Source: Leuctra nigra (lineage: Eukaryota; Arthropoda; Insecta; Plecoptera; Leuctridae). From it: a stretch of DNA of 64,000 nt. Shown in pieces: positions 24,558-36,149 of this stretch. The position numbers and the translations under genes are program-made. The stretch is from assembly GCA_934045905.1 (NCBI GenBank), contig OW203769.1, positions 2,123,202-2,187,201 on the forward strand. The letters run 5' to 3'. The notes beneath the pieces were generated by a model. The model saw only the letters and a list, made by a program, of their open reading frames with translations. It was not told where the DNA came from and made no database searches. Each line of letters opens with the position of its first letter. Positions within the stretch are counted from its first letter, which is position 1.

Positions 24558-24753
24558 TTTATTGTTTATATAAAATATACCGATGATATTCTATAGTTTC
24601 ATGTTATACTAAATGATAATTTAGCAGGGTGACTGATTGTTTGTCGTCATCGAGTGACGTCATCGAGTGACGCAATAGTGTGAGGTCATCGAGTGACGTA
24701 ATAGTGTGACGTCATCGAGTGACGTAATAGGGTGACGTCATCGAGTGACGTCA
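24558..24753 (-). promoter_or_regulatory. 3' UTR of the Myb/SANT-like gene with CRE-like tandem repeats and poly(A) signal
   Basis: Directly after the stop codon (minus strand) comes a short tandem repeat about 27 bp long built of TGACGTCACTCGATGACGTC-like units (24640-24753). AATAAA follows at 24563-24558. The CRE core TGACGTCA is palindromic, so every unit is a potential CREB/ATF site. Assignment as 3' UTR rests on the exon model below. Confidence 0.5.
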
Positions 24754-24857
24754 TCATCGCTGGTCACACATCGCAGGATTGGTGCCGAGGGACTCGAGGT
24801 CGTCGACGTCGCCGGCGTCGCCCTTCTTCGACGTGCGGAACTTGATGTCGTAGTCGG
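24754..24857 (-). CDS. Exon 3 of the Myb/SANT-like gene
   Basis: It encodes the C-terminal 33 residues and a TGA stop at 24756-24754. The acceptor is a good pyrimidine tract, TTCTTCACCCTCCAG. The first two bases (CC) complete the codon begun by the final G of exon 2 (GCC, Ala). GC-rich codon use contrasts with the AT-rich surroundings. Confidence 0.65.
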
Positions 24858-27800
24858 CTGGAGGGTGAAGAATTACGTCAGAGCATGGTGGGGAGAAGAT
24901 GATCGGTTTGTATTGTCAAGTAAAATAAAGTGACCGGCAGTCGATCTGTGGATTGGAAAAGGGTAATTTTATTTTCCCGTCCCCTATTTTCCCTTTCTTG
25001 CGCACCATGCCTCATTGTTATGGCTTTCTCTTGGGTTGAGCTCACTAATGCTGGCTTTCCATGCTCCGTCATCTTCCGTCAACGTCCGTCACCGTCCGAC
25101 GAAAACGACCACGTGACCCGTCTCGACCAATCAGAGCCATCCCCAAAAATCTCAGACGGCGAGGGATTGGTCGAGACGAGTCACGTGGTCGTTTTCGTCG
25201 GACTGTGACGGACGTTGACGGAAGATGACGGAGCATGGAAAGCCAGCTTAAAAGGGGTTCGCAAAATACTGGTTTTCACGAAAATCCCAATCCACAGATC
25301 GGTTGCGGGTCACTTATAGGTAACATGCTGAAGTCAACACGCAATGCGACCAAGCGAGTGCACATCGGAAATTCGTCTATTTTCGTTTATGGTTTGTATT
25401 CTTGAGGTTTCATAAATCACCTCTGAAGGGACTTTGGATTGGCTCACCCCAGTAATCTGCCACTAAGAAGGCGATGAAATGGAAATGAGTTGAATATGTT
25501 TCGTTTCCTGAAGGACTGGTCTAGTCTCGGACATTTACTCTCACATTTTCTTGCATTGCATTCAAACGCAACATTTTGCCAATAAAAATAATGACTTTGA
25601 GATTAATTTGGTATCAAGCTTAGAGCCAATCTTTGTGCATTTTAAGCGAGCGCAATCGTCTCCACTTGAATCTTATGGCTTCGAATCTCTGTTTCTTTGT
25701 CCGTCTGTTTGTTTGGTTGTTTGTTTTTAATCCTATGTCAAACGAAGAAATGGATCAGGTCAATTCTTTCGCAAAAAATATACCTATTCCTATCTCATTC
25801 GGATACTCATGCCTTTTAACAAGAACGTTCCATTGGTTTCGGACATGAACAACCTGGATGTACTCACCGAGGAAGGGGTTCATCTCCGTCCCCCACGCCA
25901 GATGTTCCTCCAGGAAGAGCACCCTCCTGTCAATGGTCGTCAGCGGCTGCAGGAGGCTGTAGATCGGCTGACACTGCAAGATAGCGCTGTCTCGCGTCTT
26001 GTTGTTCTCGACCTTCTCCTGCGCGCACTTGAGCAGCTGGCGCCACTTGAGCTCCACCTGGACAGACACAACGACATCGTCAGCGGCTGCAGGAGGCTGT
26101 AGATCGGCTGACACTGCAGGATGGCGCTGTCTCGCGTCTTGTTGTTCTCGACCTTCTCCTGCGCGCACTTGAGCAGCTGGCGCCACTTGAGCTCCACCTG
26201 GACAGACACAACGACATCGTCAGCGGCTGCAGGAGGCTGTAGATCGGCTGACACTGCAGGATGGCGCTGTCTCGCGTCTTGTTGTTCTCGACCTTCTCCT
26301 GCGCGCACTTGAGCAGCTGGCGCCACTTGAGCTCCACCTGGACAGACACAACGACAACGTCAGCGGCTGCAGGAGGCTGTAGATCGGCTGACACTGCAGG
26401 ATGGCGCTGTCTCGCGTCTTGTTGTTCTCGACCTTCTCCTGCGCGCACTTGAGCAGCTGGCGCCACTTGAGCTCCACCTGGACAGACACAACGACATCGT
26501 CAGCGGCTGCAGGAGGCTGTAGGTCGGCTGACACTGCAGGATGGCGCTGTCTCGCGTCTTGTTGTTCTCGACCTTCTCCTGCGCGCACTTGAGCAGCTGG
26601 CGCCACTTGAGCTCCACCTGGACAGACACAACGACATCGTCAGCGGCTGCAGGAGGCTGTAGATCGGCTGACACCGCAGGATGGCGCTGTCTCGCGTCTT
26701 GTTGTTCTCGACCTTCTCCTGCGCGCACTTGAGCAGCTGGCGCCACTTGAGCTCCACCTGGACAGACACAACGACATCGTCAGCGGCTGCAGGAGGCTGT
26801 AGATCGGCTGACACTGCAGGATGGCGCTGTCTCGCGTCTTGTTGTTCTCGACCTTCTCCTGCGCGCACTTGAGCAGCTGGCGCCACTTGAGCTCCACCTG
26901 GACAGACACAACGACATCGTCAGCGGCTGCAGGAGGCTGTAGATCGGCTGACACTGCAGGATGGCGCTGTCTCGCGTCTTGTTGTTCTCGACCTTCTCCT
27001 GCGCGCACTTGAGCAGCTGGCGCCACTTGAGCTCCACCTGGACAGACACAACGACATCGTCAGCGGCTGCAGGAGGCTGTAGATCGGCTGACACTGCAGG
27101 ATGGCGCTGTCTCGCGTCTTGTTGTTCTCGACCTTCTCCTGCGCGCACTTGAGCAGCTGGCGCCACTTGAGCTCCACCTGGACAGACACAACGACATCGT
27201 CAGCGGCTGCAGGAGGCTGTAGGTCGGCTGACACTGCAGGATGGCGCTGTCTCGCGTCTTGTTGTTCTCGACCTTCTCCTGCGCGCACTTGAGCAGCTGG
27301 CGCCACTTGAGCTCCACCTGGACAGACACAACGACATCGTCAGCGGCTGCAGGAGGCTGTAGATCGGCTGACACTGCAGGATGGCGCTGTCTCGCGTCTT
27401 GTTGTTCTCGACCGTCTCCTGCGCGCACTTGAGCACACTTGAGCTCCACCTGGACAGACACAACGACATCGTCAGCGGCTGCAGGAGGCTGTAGATCGGC
27501 TGACACTGCAGGATGGCGCTGTCTCGCGTCTTGTTGTTCTCGACCTTCTCCTGCGCGCACTTGAGCAGCTGGCGCCACTTGAGCTCCACCTGGACAGACA
27601 CAACGACATCGTCAGCGGCTGCAGGAGGCTGTAGATCGGCTGACACTGCAGGATGGCGCTGTCTCGCGTCTTGTTGTTCTCGACCTTCTCCTGCGCGCAC
27701 TTGAGCAGCTGGCGCCACTTGAGCTCCACCTGGACAGACACAACGACATCGTCAGCGGCTGCAGGAGGCTGTAGATCGGCTGACACTGCAGGATGGCGCT

Positions 27801-30800
27801 GTCTCGCGTCTTGTTGTTCTCGACCTTCTCCTGCGCGCACTTGAGCAGCTGGCGCCACTTGAGCTCCACCTGGACAGACACAACGACATCGTCAGCGGCT
27901 GCAGGAGGCTGTAGATCGGCTGACACTGCAGGATAGCGCTCTCTCGCGTCTTGTTGTTCTCGACCTTCTCCTGCGCGCACTTGAGCAGCTGGCGTCACTT
28001 GAGCTCCACCTGGACAGACACAACGACATCGTCAGCGGCTGCAGGAGGCTGTAGATCGGCTGACACTGCAGGATGGCGCTGTCTCGCGTCTTGTTGTTCT
28101 CGACCTTCTCCTGCGCGCACTTGAGCAGCTGGCGCCACTTGAGCTCCACCTGGACAGACACAACGACATCGTCAGCGGCTGCAGGAGGCTGTAGATCGGC
28201 TGACACTGCAGGATGGCGCTGTCTCGCGTCTTGTTGTTCTCGACCTTCTCCTGCGCGCACTTGAGCAGCTGGCGCCACTTGAGCTCCACCTGGACAGACA
28301 CAACGACATCGTCAGCGGCTGCAGGAGGCTGTAGATCGGCTGACACTGCAGGATGGCGCTGTCTCGCGTCTTGTTGTTCTCGACCTTCTCCTGCGCGCAC
28401 TTGAGCAGCTGGCGCCACTTGAGCTCCACCTGGACAGACACAACGACATCGTCAGCGGCTGCAGGAGGCTGTAGATCGGCTGACACTGCAGGATGGCGCT
28501 GTCTCGCGTCTTGTTGTTCTCGACCTTCTCCTGCGCGCACTTGAGCAGCTGGCGCCACTTGAGCTCCACCTGGACAGACACAACGACATCGTCAGCGGCT
28601 GCAGGAGGCTGTAGATCGGCTGACACTGCAGGATAGCGCTCTCTCGCGTCTTGTTGTTCTCGACCTTCTCCTGCGCGCACTTGAGCAGCTGGCGTCACTT
28701 GAGCTCCACCTGGACAGACACAACGACATCGTCAGCGGCTGCAGGAGGCTGTAGATCGGCTGACACTGCAGGATGGCGCTGTCTCGCGTCTTGTTGTTCT
28801 CGACCTTCTCCTGCGCGCACTTGAGCAGCTGGCGCCACTTGAGCTCCACCTGGACAGACACAACGACATCGTCAGCGGCTGCAGGAGGCTGTAGATCGGC
28901 TGACACTGCAGGATGGCGCTGTCTCGCGTCTTGTTGTTCTCGACCTTCTCCTGCGCGCACTTGAGCAGCTGGCGCCACTTGAGCTCCACCTGGACAGACA
29001 CAACGACATCGTCAGCGGCTGCAGGAGGCTGTAGATCGGCTGACACTGCAGGATGGCGCTGTCTCGCGTCTTGTTGTTCTCGACCTTCTCCTGCGCGCAC
29101 TTGAGCAGCTGGCGCCACTTGAGCTCCACCTGGACAGACACAACGACATCGTCAGCGGCTGCAGGAGGCTGTAGATCGGCTGACACTGCAGGATGGCGCT
29201 GTCTCGCGTCTTGTTGTTCTCGACCTTCTCCTGCGCGCACTTGAGCAGCTGGCGCCACTTGAGCTCCACCTGGACAGACACAACGACATCGTCAGCGGCT
29301 GCAGGAGGCTGTAGGTCGGCTGACACTGCAGGATGGCGCTGTCTCGCGTCTTGTTGTTCTCGACCTTCTGCTGCGCGCACTTGAGCAGCTGGCGCCACTT
29401 GAGCTCCACCTGGACAGACACAACGACATCGTCAGCGGCTGCAGGAGGCGGTAGATCGGCTGACACTGCAGGATGGCGCTGTCTCGCGTCTTGTTGTTCT
29501 CGACCTTCTCCTGCGCGCACTTGAGCAGCTCGCGCAACTTGAGCTCCACCTGGACAGACACAACGACATCGTCAGCGGCTGCAGGAGGCGGTAGATCGGC
29601 TGACACTGCAGGATGGCGCTGTCTCGCGTCTTGTTGTTCTCGACCTTCTCCTGCGCGCACTTGAGCAGCTGGCGCCACTTGAGCTCCACCTGGACAGACA
29701 CAACGACATCGTCAGCGGCTGCAGGAGGCTGTAGATCGGCTGACACTGCAGGATGGCGCTTTCTCGCGTCTTGTTATTCTCGACCTTCTCCTGCGCGCAC
29801 TTGAGCACACTTGAGCTCCACCTGGACAGACGTCAGTGGTCAGCCGCGTAGGGAGCCCCTCCCTCTCTCTCTATCTCGATCAGGCGGATCCAAGATTTAT
29901 TAGATACATTATGTTTTGCCGCGCTTAATTCATTATGGTCGATTCGCACGGCCGTTGCAAGTTTTGAAGTTCCGAAATGCCATTTCTATTTAGAGCCTTG
30001 TAGACAGTACAAAGCTTTGAATTCAATCTTCCATTTCAATTGTTATCTTAGTTCACACTGGAGATTTTAAAACGGCTACTCGGAACTTTGGCTAATTTGG
30101 GACGTATGGAACGGCCGTGTGAATCGGCATTTATACCTTCCTTATATTCTAAAAACACGCCCTGGGGGCCAATTCTTGAGTTTTCATGTTTTGAAACCAT
30201 GTGTGGTTTCATTGTTTAAAACGTAAAAAAGTTGAAGACTAAGCAATAGTTGTCAACTTTTTTACGTTTTAAGCAATGAAACCACACATGGTTTCAAAAC
30301 ATGAAAACTCAAGAATTGGCCTCCTGCGGAGCAATAACTGGGGGGTTGTTTGTTTAATCTAAAAAGTACAGCAACCCATAGAATCAATTTTAAAATGCAT
30401 ACATTCGAAAAAAGCCCTGTGGGGCAAGTTGATTCAGTTTGTGCATTAAGCACCCTCCAGAATCCCATTTAAATTGTTATAATCTTTAAAACACCCTGTG
30501 GGCCAGAATTGGGGTTCTAAAACACCCACTTCGGATAATAAAATCCGAAGGGGGTCTTGACAAAGTCGATCGAACGCATCGACGAAATATTGCGGACTCT
30601 TTTAATCTAGTGGAGCGGTCGCTCCACCCAGCCAAGTCGTACTATACACTCACACTCACTCAACATACCGTAAATGCCTAATAAACTGAGGAGCAGACCA
30701 AACACTTTTACTGTAAGCAACAACATGGCATTTTCGGCCTACTGGATCTCAAAATTGGGAAATCTCACATTGTTGCGAAATAACTTAATTTCGAGCTATG

Positions 30801-32312
30801 GCCCACCTGACAACATATACCAAATTTGGGAACAATACGTTATGCCGTTTGGGTGCTAGAGGGCCGTGAAAACAGTGAAATTACACCCCTTTTAAAAGCT
30901 ATCTGATGATGATGATTCAGATATCAGGAAACGTTGCTATCACTGCCACAGCCTAAACGGCTGAACCGATCGATATGAAAATTTTACCACATGTGCACTT
31001 TTGGCGTCTAATGATACCTTTGTTCTTATAAATTTTTTGTGCCGCCATTTTTAAACCGGAAGTGACGTTATATATCAAAAACGGCTGGACCGATTAGAAC
31101 GAAATTAGCGCCATTCGATTTAGAAGGTCATCTATAAGGAATACCAATAGTGAAAGAAGAAATGTTCTATAACCTAAACCGGAAATGACGTCATAAAAAT
31201 TACAAATCTGACTAAAATCATCTCTTATATCAATAACTACATATTCAGAAGGCTTATAATGTTACATAACATTAATAGATACAAATTTTATGTGGCATTG
31301 ATGTCAACCGCCATTTTGAAAACCGGAAGTGATGCCGTAACTCGAGAACGGCTGGACCGATTGGAACGAAACTTTTGCTATACTTTGTAACATATTATTT
31401 ATAGCATTAACACAGTAACAAGCACAACTTTTCTTAGCAACCAAATCACAAAATCTTATTTTTTAAAAGAATTATAATCTTTGGTGCCACAATATGTTAC
31501 AAGTTGTAATAATAAACTGAAAAAAGGAGTGATATCCCCATAAAAAGCACTCTGTGTAAAAATACCAGCCAAGTCTCTTCAATTAAAAAAAAATAGAAGA
31601 AATCTAAAAATTCAGCACTGAAAAGTAGTGATATCAAAAAATTGGCCAAGTCAAAACTTTTCAAAAAATACTTGGCGCATCGTTTTTTTAGGACATGTGT
31701 AGATGAGTACATTTCATTTCCTGCCTACTTCTATACTATTTATATGAACGATGCGCCAAGTATTTTTTGAAAAGTTTTGACTTGGACAATTTTTTGATAT
31801 CACTACTTTTCAGTGCTGAATTTTTAGATTTCTTCTATTTTTTTTTAATTGAAGAGACTTGGCTGGTATTTTTACACGGAGTGTTTTTTATGGGTTTATT
31901 TTATACTTGACAATACCAGTGTTTCTGTTCAAATATTTGTATTTTACTACCCACTTCGGATGTCTCAGAGCCCCTCACATGAAAGTAGTTTCTCCTACGC
32001 ACGGGGTTAGACAGAGATCAACGGTTCCTACGTGAACATGTACGTACGTGAACATGCCTATGAACTGGACTACTGGCGTTTTACCTCCTCGGGAGTCCAA
32101 TCGTTCTCCGCGTCGCCGAAGAAGTTGACCCTGAAGGCGACTTCCACCCAGGAGTGACGCCTCAGCAGGAGGAACTTGCTCATGTGACAACACCGGTGTC
32201 CAATCGCCCAGGCGTAGTCCTCGACTGCGCTCAGTAGAAGCTCGATCTCAACCTCGCTAAAGTTGTTTAGGCGTTCGTCGGTGGGCTGGACCATTGCGCC
32301 GGGGTCGGCCAT
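24754..32312 (-). CDS. Myb/SANT-like (zeste-type) DNA-binding protein gene, three exons
   Basis: The model joins 32312-32085, 26057-25868 and 24857-24754, giving 173 codons. The phases agree: exon 1 ends on a codon at GAG|GTAAAA, exon 2 begins CCAG|GTG and ends one base into a codon at CTCG|GTGAGT, and exon 3 begins two bases into it after CCCTCCAG. The joined N-terminal 100 residues show NNFSEVEIELLLSAVEDY, SWVEVAFRVN and WTPEE|VELKWRQLLK. This is the three-helix pattern of the Myb/SANT-like domain found in zeste and NAIF1-type nuclear proteins. The C-terminal segment (YDIKFRTSKKGDAGDVDDLE) is acidic. It is inferred to be nuclear and DNA-binding, with unknown targets. Introns of about 6.0 and 1.0 kb are loaded with repeats. 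Only the domain call is family knowledge; the splicing is inferred. Confidence 0.7.
25051..25246. mobile_element. Short foldback element in intron 2
   Basis: The left arm, beginning CTGGCTTTCCATGCTCCGTC, is mirrored on the right with two or three mismatches over about 81 bp (coordinates sum to 50297). It carries CGTCA/TGACG pentamers and CACGTG. One arm of the same family is present at 60841-60933. Confidence 0.85.
25868..26057 (-). CDS. Exon 2 of the Myb/SANT-like gene (functional copy)
   Basis: This is 190 bp, giving 63 codons plus one base. It starts with VELKWRQLLKCAQEKVE, the recognition-helix end of the Myb/SANT-like domain, and continues through RRVLFLEEHLAWG to a strong donor, CTCG|GTGAGT. 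Only this copy of the tandemly repeated segment continues into unique sequence, so the full-length protein requires the acceptor at 26058. Confidence 0.7.
26018..29830 (-). repeat. 140-bp tandem array of exon 2's 5' half with splice acceptor
   Basis: The word CTCCACCTGGACAG recurs at 26052, 26192 and so on to 27312, at 27444 to 29684, and at 29816: 28 copies in all, one being the real exon 2. Each unit is 120 bp of exon 2 (40 codons) plus 20 bp of intron ending TGTCTGTCCAG. Two units are 132 bp (ending 27444 and 29816) because of a shared 8-bp deletion. Because 140 is not divisible by 3, entering any copy but the last shifts frame and meets a stop. The many 63- and 128-codon open frames here are repeat echoes, not genes. 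Confidence 0.9.
29938..30131. mobile_element. MITE with GGTCGATTCRCACGGCCGTT ends
   Basis: GGTCGATTCGCACGGCCGTT at 29938 is mirrored by AACGGCCGTGTGAATCGGC ending near 30129. The internal arms also match (AAGTTTTGAAGTTCCGA / CTCGGAACTTTGGC is weak). It lies in intron 1 of the Myb/SANT-like gene and is noncoding. Confidence 0.6.
30167..30321. repeat. Near-perfect 155-bp hairpin
   Basis: GGCCAATTCTTGAGTTTTCA at 30167 is mirrored at 30302-30321. Arms of about 65-70 bp surround a short AGACTAAGCAATAG-like loop. The transcript would form a long RNA duplex within intron 1 of the gene. Confidence 0.8.
30607..31894 (-). mobile_element. Family B composite element, full length
   Basis: The CTAG hairpin is at 30607. 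The 3' domain, monomers at about 31040, 31170 and 31310 (AACCGGAAGTGACGT, CCATTTTGAAAACCGGAAG), and a foldback at 31534-31894 ending TTTTTTATGGG follow. It is nearly identical to the copies at 38242 and 52168, indicating recent activity. It is inserted in intron 1 of the Myb/SANT-like gene. Confidence 0.85.
32085..32312 (-). CDS. Exon 1 of the Myb/SANT-like gene
   Basis: This is 76 codons from ATG at 32312 to the donor GAG|GTAAAA. It carries helices 1 and 2 of the Myb/SANT-like domain (FSEVEIELLLSAVEDYAW, SWVEVAFRVNFFG). An in-frame upstream Met exists at 32333 (MLLVST), and Met 7 (32294) is also possible. 32312 was chosen because it matches the start of the duplicated copy. GC-rich codon use supports real coding. 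Confidence 0.65.
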
Positions 32313-32431
32313 GACAGTGCTGACCAACAACAAGCATTAACACCTCGCTGTAGTTGTTGAGACGCTCGTCGGTGGGCTGGATCATTGCGCCGGGGTCGGC
32401 CATGACAGTGCTGACCAACAACAAGCATTAA
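32250..32431 (-). repeat. 91-bp tandem duplication over the start codon
   Basis: Two copies are offset by exactly 91 bp (GCATTAA at 32334 and 32425; ATGGCCGAC at 32312 and 32403). The second copy differs by a few bases (ATGATCCAG versus ATGGTCCAG). Since 91 is not a multiple of 3, the upstream ATG opens an overlapping frame that ends in a stop and would act as an upstream ORF if it is in the mRNA. Confidence 0.85.
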
Positions 32432-32562
32432 CACCTCGCCTCGATGTTCGCCATAAAATAAAACAAGGGGACACAATTCAATTGATATCAAATACCTACC
32501 TATTACTAGAGAATCGCTAAGCGTTTCAAGAGGGATTGTGAGTAGGTACCTACAAACCATCC

Positions 32563-35500
32563 TACATTTTTACACACACATGACATGAATATCAATGTTC
32601 CTATTGACAATCCGTTATGAAGATCTGAGACATTAGGTATGTACTACCTAATTAGCTCAGCCGTATTACGAAGATGTAGATAACAGGGGCTTCCACAGGA
32701 TTTCTGACAAAGGTGGCAAGGCTAGGAAAAAACTATCCCCGGGGTTGAGGGGGCTGTGGTGGCGTTCCTCTACCGTACCGCAGGGTGTTTTCTGGATTTT
32801 TGACACTTTGAAATCAATTTTGACACGTTAGGTACCTACCTAGGTATGTGGTTTATTTTGTTGAAATACTCAGAATTTTTTTTAAATCTGACACTTTGGG
32901 GTGGTAGAGAGCATGTCCCTACCTTGACCCGCAGGGAATTTATTGGTTTAATGACACCTACACTGAAATTAGCTCTTTTTTGAGATGTTATTTACAGAAC
33001 GAAATACATAAACACCACATAAAATGCAGATTACTTTCCTTTTCAGGGGAGGGGTCAGGCGCCCCCCTTGCCCCCCCCCCCCCCACCCTGTGGATGCCCA
33101 TGGCTAGGTAGATTATTGCATGGATCCTATTATGTTGATTCTACTCCCTTCCTCTGATACAGATAGCACTGTCTTGTGAAAATACTGCTTGGCACAACAC
33201 GTTGACGTTGCAAAGTGGAATGTTTCACTTGTTGCTGCTGTGGACCAACTACTAAGGACATGATGTCTTGGGCAGTACCTGGTCTAGTCTAGATGCTGCT
33301 TGGGGAGAACTCGCTGGAAGGTCCCGACGAGCCGCTGTTTCGTGAGCAGAACTTGGGCGGTCAACTTCACGAGAGATCGAAACGCAGAGCTCAACAGCGT
33401 CGACAACATCGGAAGATTTCACGCAGAGATTTCATGGAAGATCCAAAGTAGAAGCAGAGAGACAATTTGTGCGGTTTCGGAGTTGCTACGTAACGTTTTA
33501 ATTTGAAATCGAGAACAAAGAATCGGTAAATTTATTTGACAACCGCTTTAAAAGTTGATAGATACATTCGTTTGTTTTAATTCGAAACTAGCAATATCTA
33601 ACTACCTTGGAAACGAAAATACCAACCTAACATCCTAAACATTAATTTATTCATGGTTCTTAGATTAGCTACTTGACAGCTTGTATAATAAATCTGTTAT
33701 AATCAGTATAATTAGACGTGAATATGTTAATTAAGTATCTCGAGCACGCCGCATCTGGATTGGATCTTGAATGGATTCAGTCAACATTAAACTTGTTATT
33801 CTCAATGGGCGGGACGTAAATATTCTATCTTGTTTTTAGTGCGAATCCGTTGCTTGCGTCAAGTTCTTTTCAATGATTTTACATTTAGTTACAAGTTTAC
33901 GCCTAGATTCTCAGAATTACGAGATCCTGTTTTTCAGGGTCTTGAATAGAAAAAACAGTAGAGAAATTACTGAATTTCGTCTTGAATTATATTTGGAATC
34001 ATCGTGAGAAGGGGGAATAGAAAAGTTACGCTAAATAGCGTTAGCGTTTATCTATTCCCAGCTACACTTATGTGAAAATATATGAATGTATACATCAATT
34101 CACAACTTTAAAATAGTCAGAAAGAACTATTTTATTTCTTTATGTGAACACATGGAAAAAATTTACAACAAATAAGTATTTTTATGTGGATTCTCACACA
34201 AATTATTTCGTTCGATATGAATAGTTCTTTATAAACATGTTTATTTTGAATCAAAAGAAAATTGTGTTTGAAGTAATGAACTCATGCGTTATGTTCAGTT
34301 TGACTTTTTCGGAGGAAAGTGAATGATTTGCTTACTTCTGACATTTTTGTTAAGTTCTGAATGATCGTATGGCTAAATAAAGTCGAAAAACAATAGTCAA
34401 ATTTAAAGAAAAATCCGTTTTTGCATTTTTTTCTGTTCCAAAAAGAAACAAAATGCAGGAATTGAGTTAAAATATACCGACATTTTCCAGAGGCATGTCC
34501 TGGACCCACATATTATGCAGCCTGCCCCCCCCCCCCCCCCCCCCCCAGCCACCGCATTGAACTATGACAACTTGCCCCCCCCCCCTCCCCCCGGCATAAA
34601 TGCTGCCATGAAATGAAACATAAAGCGAATGCAGTAGAAGTTAGACCGGTTGCTGATGCCATTGCTGTCTACAACCCTCAATATATTAGTCCATATTATT
34701 GGCATCACACTCCATGACCAGGAGATATCGTCAGGTTCTTGTTACCAAGGAAACAGACAATAAGAGGAGCAAGCTATATTTTAATTATTTTATTGGATAT
34801 GGGTTGTGTCATAGGAATGAGAATTTGTTGTAATTCATGCTAAAGATTAATGAATCCATGTTACACTTTTACCCCATAAGATAACACAGGGAGACTTGAT
34901 ATCGTCCCGGAATATTAAAAGAGCCGCAAGAGCAATGACAAAATATTGAATTATCAAGACTCAGTTCAAAAGTACAGGGTTACCGGCAAAATAAGAAATA
35001 AAAATAGGTCTAATGTGATAAATTTGCCATAATTTTCATGTTTGCAGCGCATATAATATTTGCAATATTATGGATGTATGGAAATATGGATTATTGTCGT
35101 TTTTGGCAAATAAAGTATAAGTTTTAAGAACTAGTGATAGACAACATTAAAAATTATCTACGTAGTTTATAGCTCTGTTCTTACAAAATTCCATATGCAG
35201 TTCGACGATCCTAATCTATTTATGTTATTCAACAATAGTCGGTAAAATACCTGGCAACCCTCTGTATTCATATCTATGTTTTAGGCAACTTATACTATAC
35301 GTCTGTGTACGACTGGTAGTCGCGATAGGGGGTAAGTTTTACCCCTTGGAATAACTGGAAGCGCGAACTGCATTTGATTTTTTTAATGACCTAAATAGAT
35401 AATTTTTAAATGTTTCATCCCCCCGCCCTGCAAAATGGACACTTCGCACCCTGCTTGGATTTAATAATCAATAATCATCTTAACATAGTGACGTCATTCA

Positions 35501-35655
35501 TGAAGCCACGTCATAAACCAGTTGAGTGCAACTTGTGAATAACATGGGTGATGTTGTGTCTATGACAGTCAAGGTGGCTGTATGCGCATGTGCCGTGAGA
35601 GCCGGTTCCAAGGACCTTGGGACACATGTTGGAATCCCTATTCCATAACTTTAAG
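32563..35655. other. Long non-genic interval with poly-C tracts
   Basis: No convincing gene is found. C runs occur at 33071-33084, 34525-34546 (22 C) and 34575-34583. A frame at 33300-33506 is short, has no homologue I recognise, and lacks neighbouring splice support. The promoter of the minus-strand gene should lie here, but no specific element can be named. Confidence 0.4.
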
Positions 35656-36050
35656 GGCGGTCATACTTTTTTCCCGCCAACAGTCGGATGGATCTGATTT
35701 AGAGCGAAATACAAAATATACATTGCCATTTGGCAAACAGTTATGAATATCGAAAAAGCAAGAAAGACATGACAAGTATTGAACCTTTATCTACATTTTT
35801 ATCGCTTACTGTCATAACTTTGCTCCTACTGTGTGGTCAGTATGTGTCGGGCACGAAAACGCTCCGTGTGAGCGACGGAGCGTTTTCGTGCCCGACACAT
35901 ACTGACCACATAGTAGGAGAGCGATGAAAATATAGATAAATGTTCAATACAAGTAATGTCTTCTTACTTTTTCGATATTCATAACTCTTCGCCAAATATA
36001 CGTATTTCCCTCTAAAACCGCGCCAAAACGACCGTTGGCGGGAAAAAATA
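35656..36050. mobile_element. Foldback element with CCCGCCAAC ends
   Basis: TTTTTTCCCGCCAAC near 35668 is mirrored by GTTGGCGGGAAAAAA near 36033. The arms are about 190 bp and include GTTATGAATATCGAAAAAG and GTCAGTATGTGTCGGGCACG, and the centre is the palindrome CGCTCCGTGTGAGCGACGGAGCG-like loop near 35866. Frames on both strands (35730-35927 and 35837-36079) are mirror images of each other, as expected of a palindrome. Confidence 0.8.
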
Positions 36051-36149
36051 TAATTGGCTTTGACATTTCTGATTCTCATGGAATCCGATTCATGGCTGTT
36101 TTGATTGACATTGCATGGATTCGGATTCCAGAAGAATCCGGAATCTTAA

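Noticed and set aside
25809..29808. Dozens of 63- and 128-codon open frames on both strands
   Set aside because: They repeat every 140 bp and are frameshifted echoes of one exon. Only the 25868-26057 segment fits a spliced gene.
33300..33506. Short plus-strand frame in the interval upstream of the Myb/SANT gene
   Set aside because: It has no recognisable motif and no supporting splice or codon evidence.
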